From Patagioenas fasciata (Eukaryota; Chordata; Aves; Columbiformes; Columbidae), in contig NC_092526.1 of the NCBI RefSeq assembly GCF_037038585.1, forward strand, positions 36,469,501-36,533,500: a DNA stretch of 64,000 nucleotides. Direction: 5' to 3'. The notes under the pieces are model-generated. The model had not been told where the DNA came from, did no database searches, and saw nothing but the letters and a program-made list of their open reading frames with translations. The translations under genes were made by a program, and so were the position numbers. This document shows positions 18,876 through 33,800 of this stretch, one piece after another (positions within the stretch are counted from its first letter, which is position 1; each line of letters opens with the position of its first letter).

Positions 18876-21800
18876 CTGTGTGGATTAAAGACGAGAAAAG
18901 AGGAGACAAAAGAAACTATTAAGCCAAATGATTTGAGAGGGACCGAGTTATTAAAACAGCTAGTATTAAAGCAGACAGATACTTCCTTGTAGCTTTTCCT
19001 TCTAAGAGAGGACACAGCAAAACCTCAGTAGGTTTGATTGCAGTGACACTGGGATTATCCTTCCAAATAAATTAAAATGAGAAGGCAAAGGCAATAGCAC
19101 CATGTAATTAGCTATAAACCAAGGACTGTTAGATCCTTGCATGCATTTTTGACCAGACATTATCAAATGAAAGAATAAGCTAAACAAATGCATTGTTCTG
19201 TTCCATTACTACATGGAGCAGGAGCTAACATCAGGCTCAGAAAGTGGCTTCTGAATGCAGAAAGCAGCATGCATGGATATTTCATTAAGAATTACGAAGA
19301 AGTGGAAAATCTAGCACTCTGTAAGATATACCTTTGCATGGATACGCATCCAGCGGCTGTAAAAAGCATGCTTGCAAAGGCGAGATGCACGACCCATTTC
19401 ATCTTTGCCGGTTGTAGCATTAATAACTTCAAGACCAGTGTCTCCTACTGTCCAGTTCACGCTGAAGTTTGGTGCTTTCCCTGGCTGACGGGCTTCTGCA
19501 TTGCTAATACCTGAAAGAAAAGTGATGTTTAATGACAACAGTAAATACTAACTCTTGATTTTTGTTTCTACTGGGGAGTAAGCGATACAGCAGAGCTACC
19601 GAAATCACATCACTAAGCAGTCTTAGAAGCGGATCTTTTATACCAAGGACGTTCTCCTGCACATTTTTCACTAACTCGCAGAGATATCACCATGCACATC
19701 TTATTCTCATCCTGGCTATTCTCATCCTCTCCTATGTCCTTCCTAGCAGGGCAAGTCTGTTGCTGGAGCTGCCAGAAACCAGCTTTCTCATGAAGGGGTC
19801 CATGGGGAGTGTAACACAAGTGCCTTGCCACATCCATCTCAAAAGGATCTGGTCTTGCTTATAGGGCAAGCCAACAAACTAGTTGTTAACCCACAAATAA
19901 TTATGGAGTAGAAAAAAAAGCAGCTTTGCTCCTGCACAAGAAACCGCTGCTCTTGGAGTCCACTCCAAGAGGGATGAGCAGAGTGTAGGAATGAGCAGAT
20001 ACTGTGAGGTTCAACAGTTGTAACTCTCCAATCAACCCCTTTTCACTCTGCTGTTGTCAAAACTGAGGTTGCACGTTGCTGACGCTGTGGGCACCGAAGT
20101 TAGACAAGGGGAGCCCCAACCTCAGCACCACCTGCAGAAAGCCAAAAGTAGCAGACATTTGTGCCTTCCAGCATCAATCCAGCTGTGCTTCAGCTGCCTC
20201 CCCATTTAACATGCCCATTGCTACTACCAGTGCCCAGAAACGGCAAACTGCAGGACTCAAAAGTGGATATGGTTCATTTTGCTCAGATGTTAAGCTGTGC
20301 AACACCTCTGAAATACGGCTTTGGATCCTGCAGACATTACAGAGGTGGCAAAACTACCTTTAAGGTGTCTCAGTTGTTCCACCAAGAGAGAACAAAGAGG
20401 GGATTTTTTTTTTTCTTTCTAATAAGACCCTATTTTTAATGCAATTCTTACTGAAAGCCTATTTCAAATCTACCCCAAGGTTATGCTAGGTGTTACACTT
20501 TATAAGATACAGTGAATTAGTATAAATTGAACGTAAGCATTGCAGTAGGATGCACTGCTTGCTGATATTTGAAACACAATCCAATAAACAAAGTTAAGCC
20601 AACATCACTTGGCCCAGGTCTCTCAGCAGCTCTGGGCCCAGTGCCGAGAGTGTGCGAGACCTACAAGGTCTGAATGACACAGTGAAATTCGGTTTGCTTT
20701 CTATAATCAATTCCTCTTTCAATAAACAAATATTTTGAAGTATCAATCATATTGAACTTCCTGAAGCTGCTGTATTTTTACACTTGGTTTACACCAACCT
20801 GGTCACTCTGACTGATAACCAGTAATTAAGTGAATTGGTAAAAAAAAAAAATCATCACCCTACCATTCCCCATTTTCTTAAAATACAAGCTGGAAAAACT
20901 GAGAATGGGGAGAAGAGTTTCTTAAAGAGCTCTTTTAGGAAATAGCTTTAAGGAGAGATGCATCCAGGAGCTGGAATACAGCAGAGGTTCCTACTCCATC
21001 CACAGCATGCCGCAGATCTATACCCACCCATGTGTAAATCGGTGAGCAGGGATCTGGGATCCACACACTGACCACCCTGGGAGGGCGGACAGGGGTCCCT
21101 GTCCCGCCCACAAGCAATACTTGAGGAAGACCCAGCAAGAACAAGGTTTTACGATGAGTCAGAAAGTCCTCATCATGACTTCTGCCCTTAGCAATGAGCG
21201 TGGGCATCACGTCTCCTGAGAAGCGGAGCTGATCGCGCACAACCCCTGTGCATGTCCTGTGCCACTGAAGTCCAAATGCTGCCGCTCCGTGAGCCACACG
21301 ACATGAGGCTTGCACCTAAACACCTAATAAATTGTAAGTTTGGCATATGTTTTCTTTAGTTTAATGATATCTATATTAATACTTTTGCTTTTGTTCCATA
21401 CACTACTGACCCAGTACAGTGATCAGATACAGTTCACCGAGCGCTGCAAAACGCCATTTGCTCCTTGAGGCCTGTGTCAGCTACTCAAACACATCACAAG
21501 CATCTGCACAAGTAAATCGGATAAAGATGAGGAAGCTGCACATCCAGTAAGCACCACATTTCCATGGCAACTACACAATGCATTCCTCAGGTTATTTTGA
21601 TGGATTAGATAAAAACTTAAAAACCCAAACAAAACCGAAAAACCAAAACGTCAGCATTTCAAATAACACTTAAATAACGCCCTGTTCAGCTGCTTAATTA
21701 TCTGCAGGAACCCTGGAGTGGTAGCAAAGGAGCCACTGAAGGTGGATCACAGGTAGCACGGCCAGGGAACAAAGGTCATCTCAAAAGCAAAGAGTCCGAT

Positions 21801-24800
21801 AACACTTTAGGTGGATCGTATCTTCCTCCTCAAAACCTAGACATGAACATGGCACAGTGAGCTCAAACTAGTAACAGGAGAGAAAGCAAGGACAGAAAGG
21901 AAAAGATTTTATTCTCTTTTGAAAATGTAAAATTAAGCTATGTAGAGAACACAGCTCAGAACTTATTTTTTATTATTATAATAGGGTATGATAAGCAAAG
22001 ATCAGAGCTCTTTGTGCCAATGCTTATATAAATAATAAAGCTTGGCAGTCCTTTGAGGACAGAGCTCAAAAAAGCTTCGTTATAAAGGAGATAGAGAGCT
22101 GAAAACCACCAATATGAACGGGAGGATAAGGTGCCAAGGAAACAGACCTATCCAAAAAAAAAAAAATCACCAGAGGTGACTGGGCAATAAAAAGGCAGAT
22201 GGAATTCCTCACAGAGAAATATTAGGTAATGCACAGGAGAAAAAAAGAAAGCAATTTTGCATAAGGAGTGCTGGGCTTGGAGCTGGATATCACCCTTCAG
22301 GAATGAAATTTTAGCTTCTAATATTCAATTCTACCATAAGATCAGGTCAATGATCAACGGTAGTCAAAGGAAGCAAAGGGAATGTTTGGAATTTTTATTG
22401 AAGGACCATGGAACTGAACAGAATAGCACGATGCCACCATGTAAATCAGTACTGATGCTTTATCTTGAGTGTCAGGTGCTGCTCTGGTCTCACCAGCTCA
22501 AAAATGCGATTGTAAAATGGAAGGGATGATCCTTACGTGGAAGGGTCTCCATGCAAAGAACAACAAAGCAGACTAAGACTTTTCAGCTTGCGAAACCCAG
22601 GAATTATGCAGGAATATCGCAGAGGTATAGAAAACTGAGCACCCTGACAAGTGCCACGACAACTACCTATAGCCTCTGCCATATAGAGCACTGAGGAGCA
22701 TCTAATTAAATCAGCATAAAAGGAAATTCCATTGCACAAATCTTTACACATCCTACAGCCCTCCTTACTAAAGGAGGCTGCAGATGGCAACAATATGAAA
22801 CCAGCTCAAAAACAAAGCCAGATGTTCATGAATGAAAGATCCATTAAGGATCCAAACACAAAGATTCTCAATACCAGACTCAGGATGTCCCTGATGCGCA
22901 AGTCACTGCTGCGATTCTCGGGAGGTATCTGCAGAGGTTTCCTATTGCCTTTTGCTTTTCACAGCCTGTGGAAAAAGGTTCTGGGCTGGACAGATCGAGT
23001 CTTAAGATCTTGGGCTTACCTAAGACAATTCTTACACTGGTGACAAGATAAACAGAAGATGTGACGCTGCTCTGGGGTTTTTCAGCTGAGAATTGAAATA
23101 GGAAATACCTGTAGCACCACTAGTAATGGGTAAAAATCGCCAAGAAGGTAATTTCTGACGATACTCTGGTAGAAGGCAAGAAACTCTAGAGAAACTACAC
23201 AATGAGAAACTATCAGCTAATTGGACATCAAAACAGTGAAAGCTTTGCCTGTATTTATATTATAATCACAGCTAAGAGTAAAGGTATTGTCCATAGAAGC
23301 AGACACTGGTGCAGGGTTTGGTTGAGCAGCCGTTCGCTTTGACTGAGAAATTGATCCCTTTTCAGATTATTCTAGAAATTCTCAAGATTCAAAGCTGTCT
23401 TCTCTTGAAGTGAGCTGGGCCGTTCTGAGGAGAGCTCAGGTGCGCTCAGTGCTGCGGTGCTAAGGGCATCCCAAAAGCCTGGGTCCTGCAACCAAAAGGC
23501 TTCCAAGAGTCACCACGGGGAGTTTTCTACCAACACACACATTGCCCATGTTCCCTAGTTAAAAACCAGCTATTCTGATGTGCACGTTCACATTTCACTT
23601 GCTGCGAAAAGGAGGTATAAGAAGAAAAACTCCTACAAGGAAAGAAAGACGATGAAAAGATAATTTTTAGCAGTAGATGGCAGTAACTCACTCTGACTTT
23701 GACTTAATGCAATTGTCCCTGCAGACATACAACTTGTTTTATGAGAGGAAAAAAAGTAGTTTTTACAGTACTTTCTCAGCCAAACAGGTGAGACAGTGGG
23801 GAAAGAGTTATTTGTCTTTTACTTCATCCGTCTGGTAGAAATGAGTCACCATCACACAGTTGTGTGTGCGGTAGCAGGAGTAATATAGAACTGGGGACAG
23901 GTGTTTCTGTGGTGTTTATTCCACTTATTCCAGATAAGAATACACTGTAAAATGTGTGAATCAAAGAGCAGATGGGCAGCCACACAAAGGCCCCAGCTGC
24001 ATCCAACAGCATGGGTCTCAAGACTGGCTTTCAAGACTGAAGCAGTAGAAAACACACAATTCTCCACCCAGCCTCCCATACATTTCTGAGATGTGTATTT
24101 TCATGAAAATTCAACAGCTGAGAATATTTCTGAACTCTTTCTGCTGCTCAGTGAGTCCCGGCTGAACTGTTTAAATAGATGGTGCTATTTTATAGCAAAT
24201 AGATGATATCAATATTGCAGAAAGAGGATTTTTAAGAAGACAAGGTGCTGCTATATGTTGTGAAAAGGGTAACAAAAACTCCTTTCACCTCACCCCAAAC
24301 CTGCTGTCTTGAAGAATTGGTAAAGATCTCTGAAAATCAGGCAGAAACAGTCCACACATCAGCTACTATGTTCGTACAACAATTTAATATTTTGTACTGT
24401 GAGTGTTGTAACTGTTACTTGCTTGTTAATGTAAGAACAAATACATTAGTTAACATTTTAATATGTCCCAGTTCAGGGAATCCTTATTAATTACCTTTCT
24501 TATCTAAAGAAATGCTGGTTGTTCAACAGGCTCTTTTTCCTACTCACTCCCTAAATCTATTTTAAGAATTCATGGGAAACTTCAAACATGCTTGAAAATA
24601 CTGAGCTTTTTTGTCCCCCTGGAAAATAAGCAGACACATGCCAAAAGCCAAGCTCTATGGAACAAAGCAATGCACACAATGAGAGGGAGGATAAGAGACT
24701 TCAGGTTTAAAGTAGCAGTTTTAGAATTTAAGACATTTGAGAACTTTCCTTTGAAAATCACAGCTCAATTAGAAGTTACAACCTGTTAATTCAAATATTG

Positions 24801-27800
24801 CCATTCCTCTTAGCCCCACTGAAGCCCAGGATCAGTGCAAAGCTAAAGAACAGTATTTAAATGTTCAACAGGAGCTGCAAAAGACAACTGCTAACTACAC
24901 CAGCTGGGGCTTGCCATATTGCTGTCTGTCAGATGTATTTAATACTCTATGAAAAATACTCCCAAAGAACGTGCCACCAGGCTCTGAACGCAGCCTCTGC
25001 GCATTAACCTACAAAGGGGAAATTAAAATATTATGATTATTGGGTCATGCGAACAAGCTGGGTGCCATGCTAATTAAAGCCATTGCGACATCCAGCATAG
25101 ATTGATGACAAAATGAAAATACAACCAAGGGCAGCTGAGATGTTCTCTCCGTCCACTTTTAGTTGGTTAGAGACCTAGAAACTGTGAACCAAATGTGTCT
25201 GTCTTGGCATATTGATTAATGATGGGCCGTTCAACAAATATCTGCAATGGTAAGAGAAGTGACAGTGAGAGCTGACACACTATTTCATGGGTGGAAAGAG
25301 GTTTCACTAAGCTGGGGCCTTCAACTTGCCTCAAATATCACTAGGGCACACTCAGACTGCAATTATGTGTGACCATATCCAACAGCTCATACCCCAGTTC
25401 CTTCCACCTTTTAACTCACAAAGGGTCCTTGCTGTGGTATTTCTGACTGAGTATCTACGTTAGGTTCAGATCGTAACTTCTCTGTTGTAACCAGCAAGCA
25501 GTTTACTCACAGTACATAATTTGCAAGGTTTTGAGAACTGCAAAATCACATTGCTACTGGAACAGACTTAGTTACCGGCACGGCCTTCTCCATTAGATAC
25601 TTGCCACTAAGTAAAGGTCTGTTGAGTGTATAAAGAGGTGGTAGATCTTCTATCTCTGCTATCCTCTGGTATACGGCTCTGGATAGATGATCCCCATGAT
25701 ATAAACTCCCCAAGATGATGCTAGAGAAGTAAATTGGCTCCACAAAGAGGCTAAGTAAGGCTCCTTGAATACCCAATACGTTCCACCTAAGAGGGAGGGA
25801 AAAACAAAACAAAAACAACAAAAAAAACACTTTCTTTTTAATGGAACAAGTAACATCTGCCAGACATAACAGCAGTCAATCACAATGGACCAGACTTTCA
25901 ACCCTTCCTCTTGACCAGCATATGACTATGGTAGAACAGCTGTGACACCTGCCAAAATTTCCTAGATCAGCTTATGGGATGCTCAGCAAAACCCTGAGTA
26001 AGATGACCTAGAGCAACAGGTGTACTGTGAGCACCCACTTCACGAGCAGAGCCCGTAACTTCACTTCCCCACTAACAGGTCTGATGATGTGTTTCCCAGC
26101 ACCCTAATGCCAGAGATGGACAGGATGGTTCAACTGGAGAAAGCCAAACTGTGAGATTCTCAGTCAGAAATAGTAGCCAATGCCTCCAAAAGACACCAGG
26201 TAGTGAGTAAACAGTCCTTCTCAGAACGCAAGAAGGATCGTGTCTGCAAAACATCAGCACCTCATCACCATAAGGGAAAGCGTGTCCCAGACACCCTCGC
26301 CAAACTGTCCACATGCTGCTGCCAGAAAGGACACCTGTAGTTGCCTGCAATATCCACAGGCAGGGAGAAAACCTAATCTGAAAACTGAAAGTATGTGAAG
26401 AGCATATACACTCTTCGCCCACTTTAGCTGCTTCATAGAATCCAACCATAAATCCCTGTCTGCACCACTGTGACCTATGCTGGATGAGGTCTGGTGGCAG
26501 AGATATAGCATGCATAGGAGCAAAATACTGACTTTTTTTGTAGCTGTGTTCATCTGATCAAGTTTTGGTTACCAATCTGTACGTACATCATACAAAATGC
26601 TTTTTAAAACCTCCAAGTCTCCTGCAGAGTATTTTCACTGTCCTTGTCTCTGAGGTGCTTCCAAACAGCTTGGTACTATCAAAATAGCAAACTTGACTAC
26701 AACTGCAACACCCAGACACAAGTAGCAGGAGAGTTTCTTTTGATGCCTGAATAAAACAGAGGAGCATGACAGAAGCTCTCGTGCTCACACAGAATGTCTG
26801 TCCTTATTGAAAGGCCTGGGTTGCAAGGTTCGTCAAGGAACGCAGGGAACCCTGATGTTGCTAACAGTGTTTCTTGCAGTTCGTGCTGGGATGGCATGGC
26901 TATACATCATCATCAGTTCAGGCAACAAACTATATAGCACAACTGCTTCACTGCTGCAAAGACTGAACTACATAAGCTAGCTACAAGAACTGCAAAGTGT
27001 TTAAATAAATGGTAAAACCAAAAATTGTAATCCAAAGAAACTATTTTTTCGCATGTTTTTACTGAGGATGAAAATGGAGGCAATGAGCATTCACTTACTC
27101 ACCCATCATTAAAAAAAGTTGGCTCTAATGAATGAGTAAAAACATAGCACTAATAAAAAAACAAGGCATATTTTACATTAAATAAAAGCATATTTTGTAT
27201 AACACTGAAAATGCAATCAGCAACCAAACGTCAGAGTAAAGGTATGAAGTGAAAATTGTTGCTTCCCAGGGCCTAGGTGACCTTACCATGGCTAGAATTT
27301 CGTGAGCACAGAGGTATTTCAAGTGCTGAATGAATCACAATAGCATTTTCTTGTTATTTCAGTATTACCTACATCAAGCATAAGGAAGCATATGCATAAA
27401 CACAGGCGATATTATGGAAGAAACATCTGGAAAGAATCCAAGACTGGGCGTTGTAAACTGGGGGCTTACAGTTGTATCTGAAACCTGCAGACACACACTG
27501 AGCATCTGTCAGCAAGGCACATCACATTCTACTTTTCATGAACAGCGCCTGAGTGATGGATAATTATTTTTAGAAAGGCCAAAGCATTCCTCTGGCAAGC
27601 CCTGGCTCCTTAAATAAAACCTGTGCCAGATCCTTTCCTTGGCCTTCAGTATCTCCAGAGCTTGTGTTTTGCTGCGTCCTCCCACACTTGGTGACCTTCT
27701 CCAGCACATAAAATGAAAGCTCAAGTTTGTCTTGCTCAACTTCCTTTGATTAAAAGGAGTGAGGACACCTGAACAAGCTTCTGCAAGGTGAACTGTATGA

Positions 27801-30800
27801 ACCGGTAGTACAAGAGCCACCCATGAGTGCTGGATTCTGAGCAGCTGGTTTGCTGCAAGGACAAGGTTTGCAGAAACCATTCATATAACCAAAGCCTCAA
27901 GCTCTTAACATTGATTAGGCAGGGTTGGATAGAGGTTCGGTTTATAAAACTAGGTTGAAATTACAATTGTTATAATAAAAGAACATATCTACAGAAACAT
28001 ATATCAGAAGTGGGTAGTAATGCAGAGATAAACAGGAAACCCAAATGAAATTCTGCAGATCGTAACAGAGTCAAAAGGAAGGATTGCGCAGACTTGCTTG
28101 TCCCTTTTTTATACTGTACTTCTTTCTGTCAAACGGGAATTTCTCACTTCCACTCACACATCCACTAAAAACAGCCTTTATGGATATGAACTGAAAAGAA
28201 GCTACACCAATACCACGCATCAATTTTGAAAGGCCATGGGCATTGCCTCCTGAAATGCTAAAACTGCCTCGTGCTCCCAGTTTACAAGCACGAGCTGTGA
28301 GAATGCACGCCAACAGAAATTGTCAATCTAGTGCTAAAGTTAACTGAAACCACAACTTGTTTCGAAGTTAATGGATCAAATTCTGTGTTTCACTACAATC
28401 TGTGAGGTGCAGGGCAGAAACAGCCAAATCTATTACAGACAACTTTATTAAGTGTTGCTTTTGCAGTGAAACAAGCAAAGGATTTTTTTCTTCACGTTAA
28501 ATATAGTACCAGAAAAGGGTTAAGTAACTGAAGTGACTTAAACCTAGCTTACAAACTCAAACCTTCCAAGGTTCAGATGTGGTTTCTAACACAGAATGAA
28601 CCTTTCCCCACTGCAGCACAGCAGCCACAGACCTTGGCTGCTGCACAGTACTAAATGGAGCATTTGATGGCTTGAGAAAATAACAGAAGACAACTCTCCC
28701 ATCGCTAATTCAACAGCTTAAATCTCTCCTGCACCAGCCATGGGCAAAAATGCAGCACTCCCATGTGAAACGACCTGATCTCAGGTCCAGCCTTACTGGG
28801 CAGATCCCAGAGCACATGGTACTTTTTCTCACTGTTGAAGCAGGAAAATGGCTCCACATCTGCAACAGAGAAAAGCACTAAAGCACGGGCATAAGCAGAA
28901 CACAGGAATGCTGCATTGCACCTATGGAAATGCTGAAACACCTAAAGTAAGATGCGAAAATGAGAGATTTTCCTGAAGGGGAAGAACACCACAGCAGGCA
29001 GGCAGACACCTTGCAACGTTAAACTTCTCACTGGAAAAATCTGAGTCACTCAGCTGAGCATAAAACCAATGCCTCTTGTGACAGCATTTTACATATTCTG
29101 AGTGTGGTGGTTTTAAGTCACTGCAAGAATTTTCTTTTGTAACTTGTTCAAAACTTCAAAATAAAACTGATATTTAAAATACAAGCTTTTATATTGATGT
29201 AGAGCACGAGCCACAAGACTTAAGTCCAGACTGCCAGCATTTACATACAGGTGCCTTGATTTGAGCTGGGGGTCTAGATCTCATTAGAGTTAATGGTGAT
29301 CTACCCAGCAGCCAAGTAAGACCAAGGTTGTTGGGCAGGACAGTTTTCCATCAATGGGTCAGCTGTTTAATGCCAGGGAAGTCAAGCACATGGTGCTGAT
29401 GGGGATATCTGCGGCCAAAGAGCAGCCGGGTGTTCAGCAGCTTGTAATACTTCTTCAGCTTCAACTCCGCAGTTCTGCAAGTGATGCACAGTGCAAGGAA
29501 AGGCAGCCTGACGTGCTGCCAGAAAGTTCAAACAAAGGTGTGTTTACTCATCCTGAACCGGCCTTTTGCTTTGGAGCTGCCTTTTGTGAGACGGAAGATC
29601 AGAGTCACCTAGCAGTTTGGTTCACTGTCTACCAGGGACTCACTGAGGTGATATTGAATCCTACCATTTTTTACAAGGCAACAGAATTTCTAGAGCTCTT
29701 CTAAAATCATTAGGAAAGTACTTAAGCACAAGAAGGGAAACAAAAGCTGCAAATCAAAGCCACAGCTCTCCTTTTTCCTCAGACAGGCCAGACCACACTG
29801 CAATGGCCCTTAATAGCACCTGGATTAGGAAGTTCAGTGTTCCCATCACTACACGTATGAGCTACTGCTGCTTTTCTGGGACAAGGAAAAAGCAATTGTA
29901 ACTGTATCTGGCGGCTGGCCGCTGAGCAGCTCCAGAGGAGGATGATGGTCAAAGGATGTACGAATCTGCTGCTGCTACAAAGCGAGAAGTTGCACCCCAC
30001 CATGTCCCCAGTGCCAAGACTGACTGAACAGAACACTGCCTATCAGCACCTTGATCCTCAGCCTGCTAATTTTATTGCTTGTACAGCTCTCCATAAAGTC
30101 AGACCAGTGACATGATTCAATTTTTTTTAAAGTAAAACCCTGGCTTTGTATTTTGAAGGGGTAGTTTCTCTAGTTCTGTCACAGCACAGCTCCACAAACA
30201 ACTGGGGACCACTGTGGAGGGGACCACTGTGGAGATGCAGCCCCTGCTTGGATTCCTGCAACACCTTCTATCTTCATGACATGCAGCTGATTTCACAACA
30301 CTTGATATATGAAAAGGTTAAGTAACAATTAACTCCTCAGCAATGCTTTTACAGAGTGTGCTGGTGTACCTCTTGCCAAAGAAATACTGTCAGAAATAAT
30401 ATTCTTCCCTTTTTTAGAGTAGAACAACATCGGTGACTTTCCCTTGAACAACTAGACCTAATGTGAAAGCACTTCTCAATTCCTACAGCCTTCCTCCCAA
30501 TGAAATGGGATGAAAACAAATCTTGTACTTCTCAGCAAGACAGCCACAACTGGAATGTTTTATGACAAGTTCAGTAATTATTTGAAGCCAAAAAACTTAA
30601 TGTGGGTGGAAAAACACACCAAGAGGCAAATGAAAAAAAAACACATAAAGTACCATGGAACAAGATTTGGATGCATTTAAAACTAATGCATGCATATTAA
30701 CATCGCAAAACAGTTACTTTTGGTCACAGAAACCACCGCAGGGCCACCAGGCACTAATGCACCAGCATAATCCTGTTCTAATGCTTCTAATCCAAATGGG

Positions 30801-33800
30801 ATTACACTCACAGTCTTCCCATGTTCTTCATATTTTTAATTGGATGTTCCTACAAGGCTCAGGAGGTGCCAGACAGCCCACAAGAAAGCAACAAAGCGCT
30901 CAGAGGCTGGAAATAACAGCTTGGATTATACAGATAATCCACACAGATGAGGCTGTTGTGATACAAGGAGTTCTCCTGCCGGTGCAGTCCTGCACCCCGA
31001 ATTTATCCGTGCCTTTTCCAGGCTGGGACTGTGACCGTTGGGAAAGCTCAGGGGAAATTCAGAGGGCTCGGGTATACCAGAGGACCAACTGCTGGATGCT
31101 ACATTCTTTTAAACGTCAATGGACAAAACATGGTCATAAGTGTCAAGGAAATGTTTAAAAAAATAAAAGAGAAAAAAAATACTAAAATTTGGGCCTCCTT
31201 ACCCATCATTCAGTCTTTGTTCTGTGCCAAGGGGTTCTATATGCTTCCTTCATGGGCACAAGCAAAATTAGTGCCATTAGCCCCAAGGAGAGGTGACAGC
31301 TAGCTACGCAAGCGAGAGGTGGATTCTGCTCTGCATCACACAAAAATCAACAAAACGGTCAAATGTGTTCTACCTCAACAACCGTCTTCATTCTCTTTCA
31401 TATGTGCTAACAGCAATGACGACGTGATAGAAGAAGTCAAATGAGTGTGGCACGATTACCACGTCAGGTGGTCGGGAGAAGTCCCTGGCATGAAGCTGGG
31501 GAATTAATTTGGTGACTTTAATTGAAAATTTTAAAAACACAAAACAAAACAAAAAAACCCCAAAAATGTCATTTTTGTAGAGTTACCTTTCAACAACCCA
31601 GCGTCCTAGCTTCTGAAATGCCCTATCGCTTTATGTTAGGGGGATTTAAACTCAAGTAAAGAGTCTTCCTTCAGTAGAGATGCTGATCACTTGAGACAAG
31701 TCTAGAGGAACAAAGCGATTGCATAACCTTCCTCCTGTATTTTTGATGCAGCATGCAAGAATAGTTCCAACTTAATACATTTTGAACCAGACTAACTGTG
31801 ACTTCACAAAACACCAGAGCTATTTTAATTAATACATGATTAGAATATCGTCAGCTGAAAAACTTGGCATTTCTCCTCTATTTTGCAAGAACACAGAGGC
31901 TGCCAATACAGAGAATGATTTAAAAAAATGCTGCAACTCTCCAGTGGTGCTAATAATTGTTAAAGGGTACTGCTGCTAAATGGTTTTGGGGGGGTAATCA
32001 TTTGTCCATTTAGGATTTTGAGCAGAAAAAATGCTTCAATCTTTGTCAGAGAACAGCAAAGGAAGAATTGGATAAAATACAAATAGAAGCACTAGCATTG
32101 GAAACAAACCATTTAATTACAGTAAAATATTTAAACTTAAAATAATTTTCAAGTCAAAAATTAAAAGTGCTCATCAATTAAGATTTTTTTATTTGAAACA
32201 CTTTTAAAATATATAAAATCATCTAAATCTACTCAAGAACATGTATGTATCTTTGATATCACAGAATCGCAGGCTTGTCTGGGTTGGAAGGGACCTTTAA
32301 AGATCATCTAGTCCAACCTCCCTGCCATGGGCAGGGACACCTTCCATCAGGACAACATTGCTCAAAGCCCTGTCCAACCTGACTTTGAACACTTCCAGTG
32401 ATGGGGCAAGGATGTATATCATCAATGGAAGTTATCCAAATATAACTAATGCAATATATTTATTGCACTGTTTTGCTAATGTTATACTACTTTAGGAGGG
32501 GTGAGGGGGGAAGCATTCCTCTGCTATTTCCCAGTGATATAAATACAAAAGAAAGCTGGAAGCGGCTGGAATGATAGGCAATGATTTCTCCTTGCCCCTA
32601 AAGCTGGCAGAAAGTCTGACTCAAATCACAGGTGAAGAATCTCTGGAGTTATAGCCACCTCCATGCTACATCCAAGTCCTGAAATAATCCAACTAATAAC
32701 CTGCACATTCACTGCAGGTATCATGCAACCCCTCCTTTCTTGTTCAGCGATGAAAAGCAACAGCAGAGAGAGTTCAATATCTCACCTCGCTATCTTGTCA
32801 CTGCAGGACATGGTCAGCAGCCTCTCTCCTTGCAACACGCCGTCCCACGTCTGGATGGTGGTGGTGGAGCGCACAGGGATGGTCCCTTCCCCGGATTCTA
32901 TTTTTGTCCGTAGCTGTCCTCTCGCTTTGCGGTTTGGGTGCCTGTCCCCTTGATCTAAATAACAAAAATCATCTACAATCAGCTGAGAAACATTCTCAAA
33001 GTGTTCTACAGATAGCAGCAGAAGAATCAATTCAACTCAAGAAGAATCATTTAAAGGTATTCACCTGAGTAACTACTGGCTTGTATAACAATTTCTATTG
33101 CTCCTTGCAAATTAGCTACAGCATGAGACATCTCTCACAATTCTAAAACACACTTGCAATTAAACCAAGCTTTCCGGGAAGGAGCAGCACGCAGCAGATA
33201 GCTCTTCAACTCTGTTCTGCGTATTACAGCGTTAGAAAGAAGTTAATGGACAGACCGAAAAAGAGGCAAGCAGACAACTACCATTAAAAGATGGAAATGG
33301 TGAAAGGGTTGGTTAGTTCTGTACAAAGAACTGACTCACTGGCTGATCTCGGCCTCTTCAAGACCACTCGCTGGATCAGTCTATACTTAACTTCTACCAT
33401 ACAGGAAGAACAGCTCAGATTTTTTTTTGGAGAGATCTTTGTCTAACACACATCTACACTAAAAGGAAAGAAGACACCTGAATTTTAACTGTGCCACTCA
33501 TAGGTGCTCAAAGAATACTTTAAAGTCCCTTGCTCGAGTAGGGCCGCTGTCATACCCTCTTGTGCTGCTTCGTGTGGTGAGAAAATCCGAGCGTCGCCGC
33601 AAGGAGATGTGCTGATATAGAGATGAAACTGCACATTCTCCTTCAGCTTAAACCCGCCTCGCTCCGATTTGATGAAAATGGATTTCTGTTGATCTTCTTT
33701 ATTGCTGAAATAGAGAATATAGCTAGAGTCAAAACTGACACTACGCTTACGTAACCATAAGCTGGGGAGTCTTAATTGGCATTAAAAACAAACACAGGAT

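Noticed and set aside
20935-21315. 126-codon minus-strand open frame in ADARB1 intron 7.
   Set aside because: No domain recognised and no splice sites that would join it in phase to neighbouring exons. It would interrupt the conserved deaminase sequence if included.
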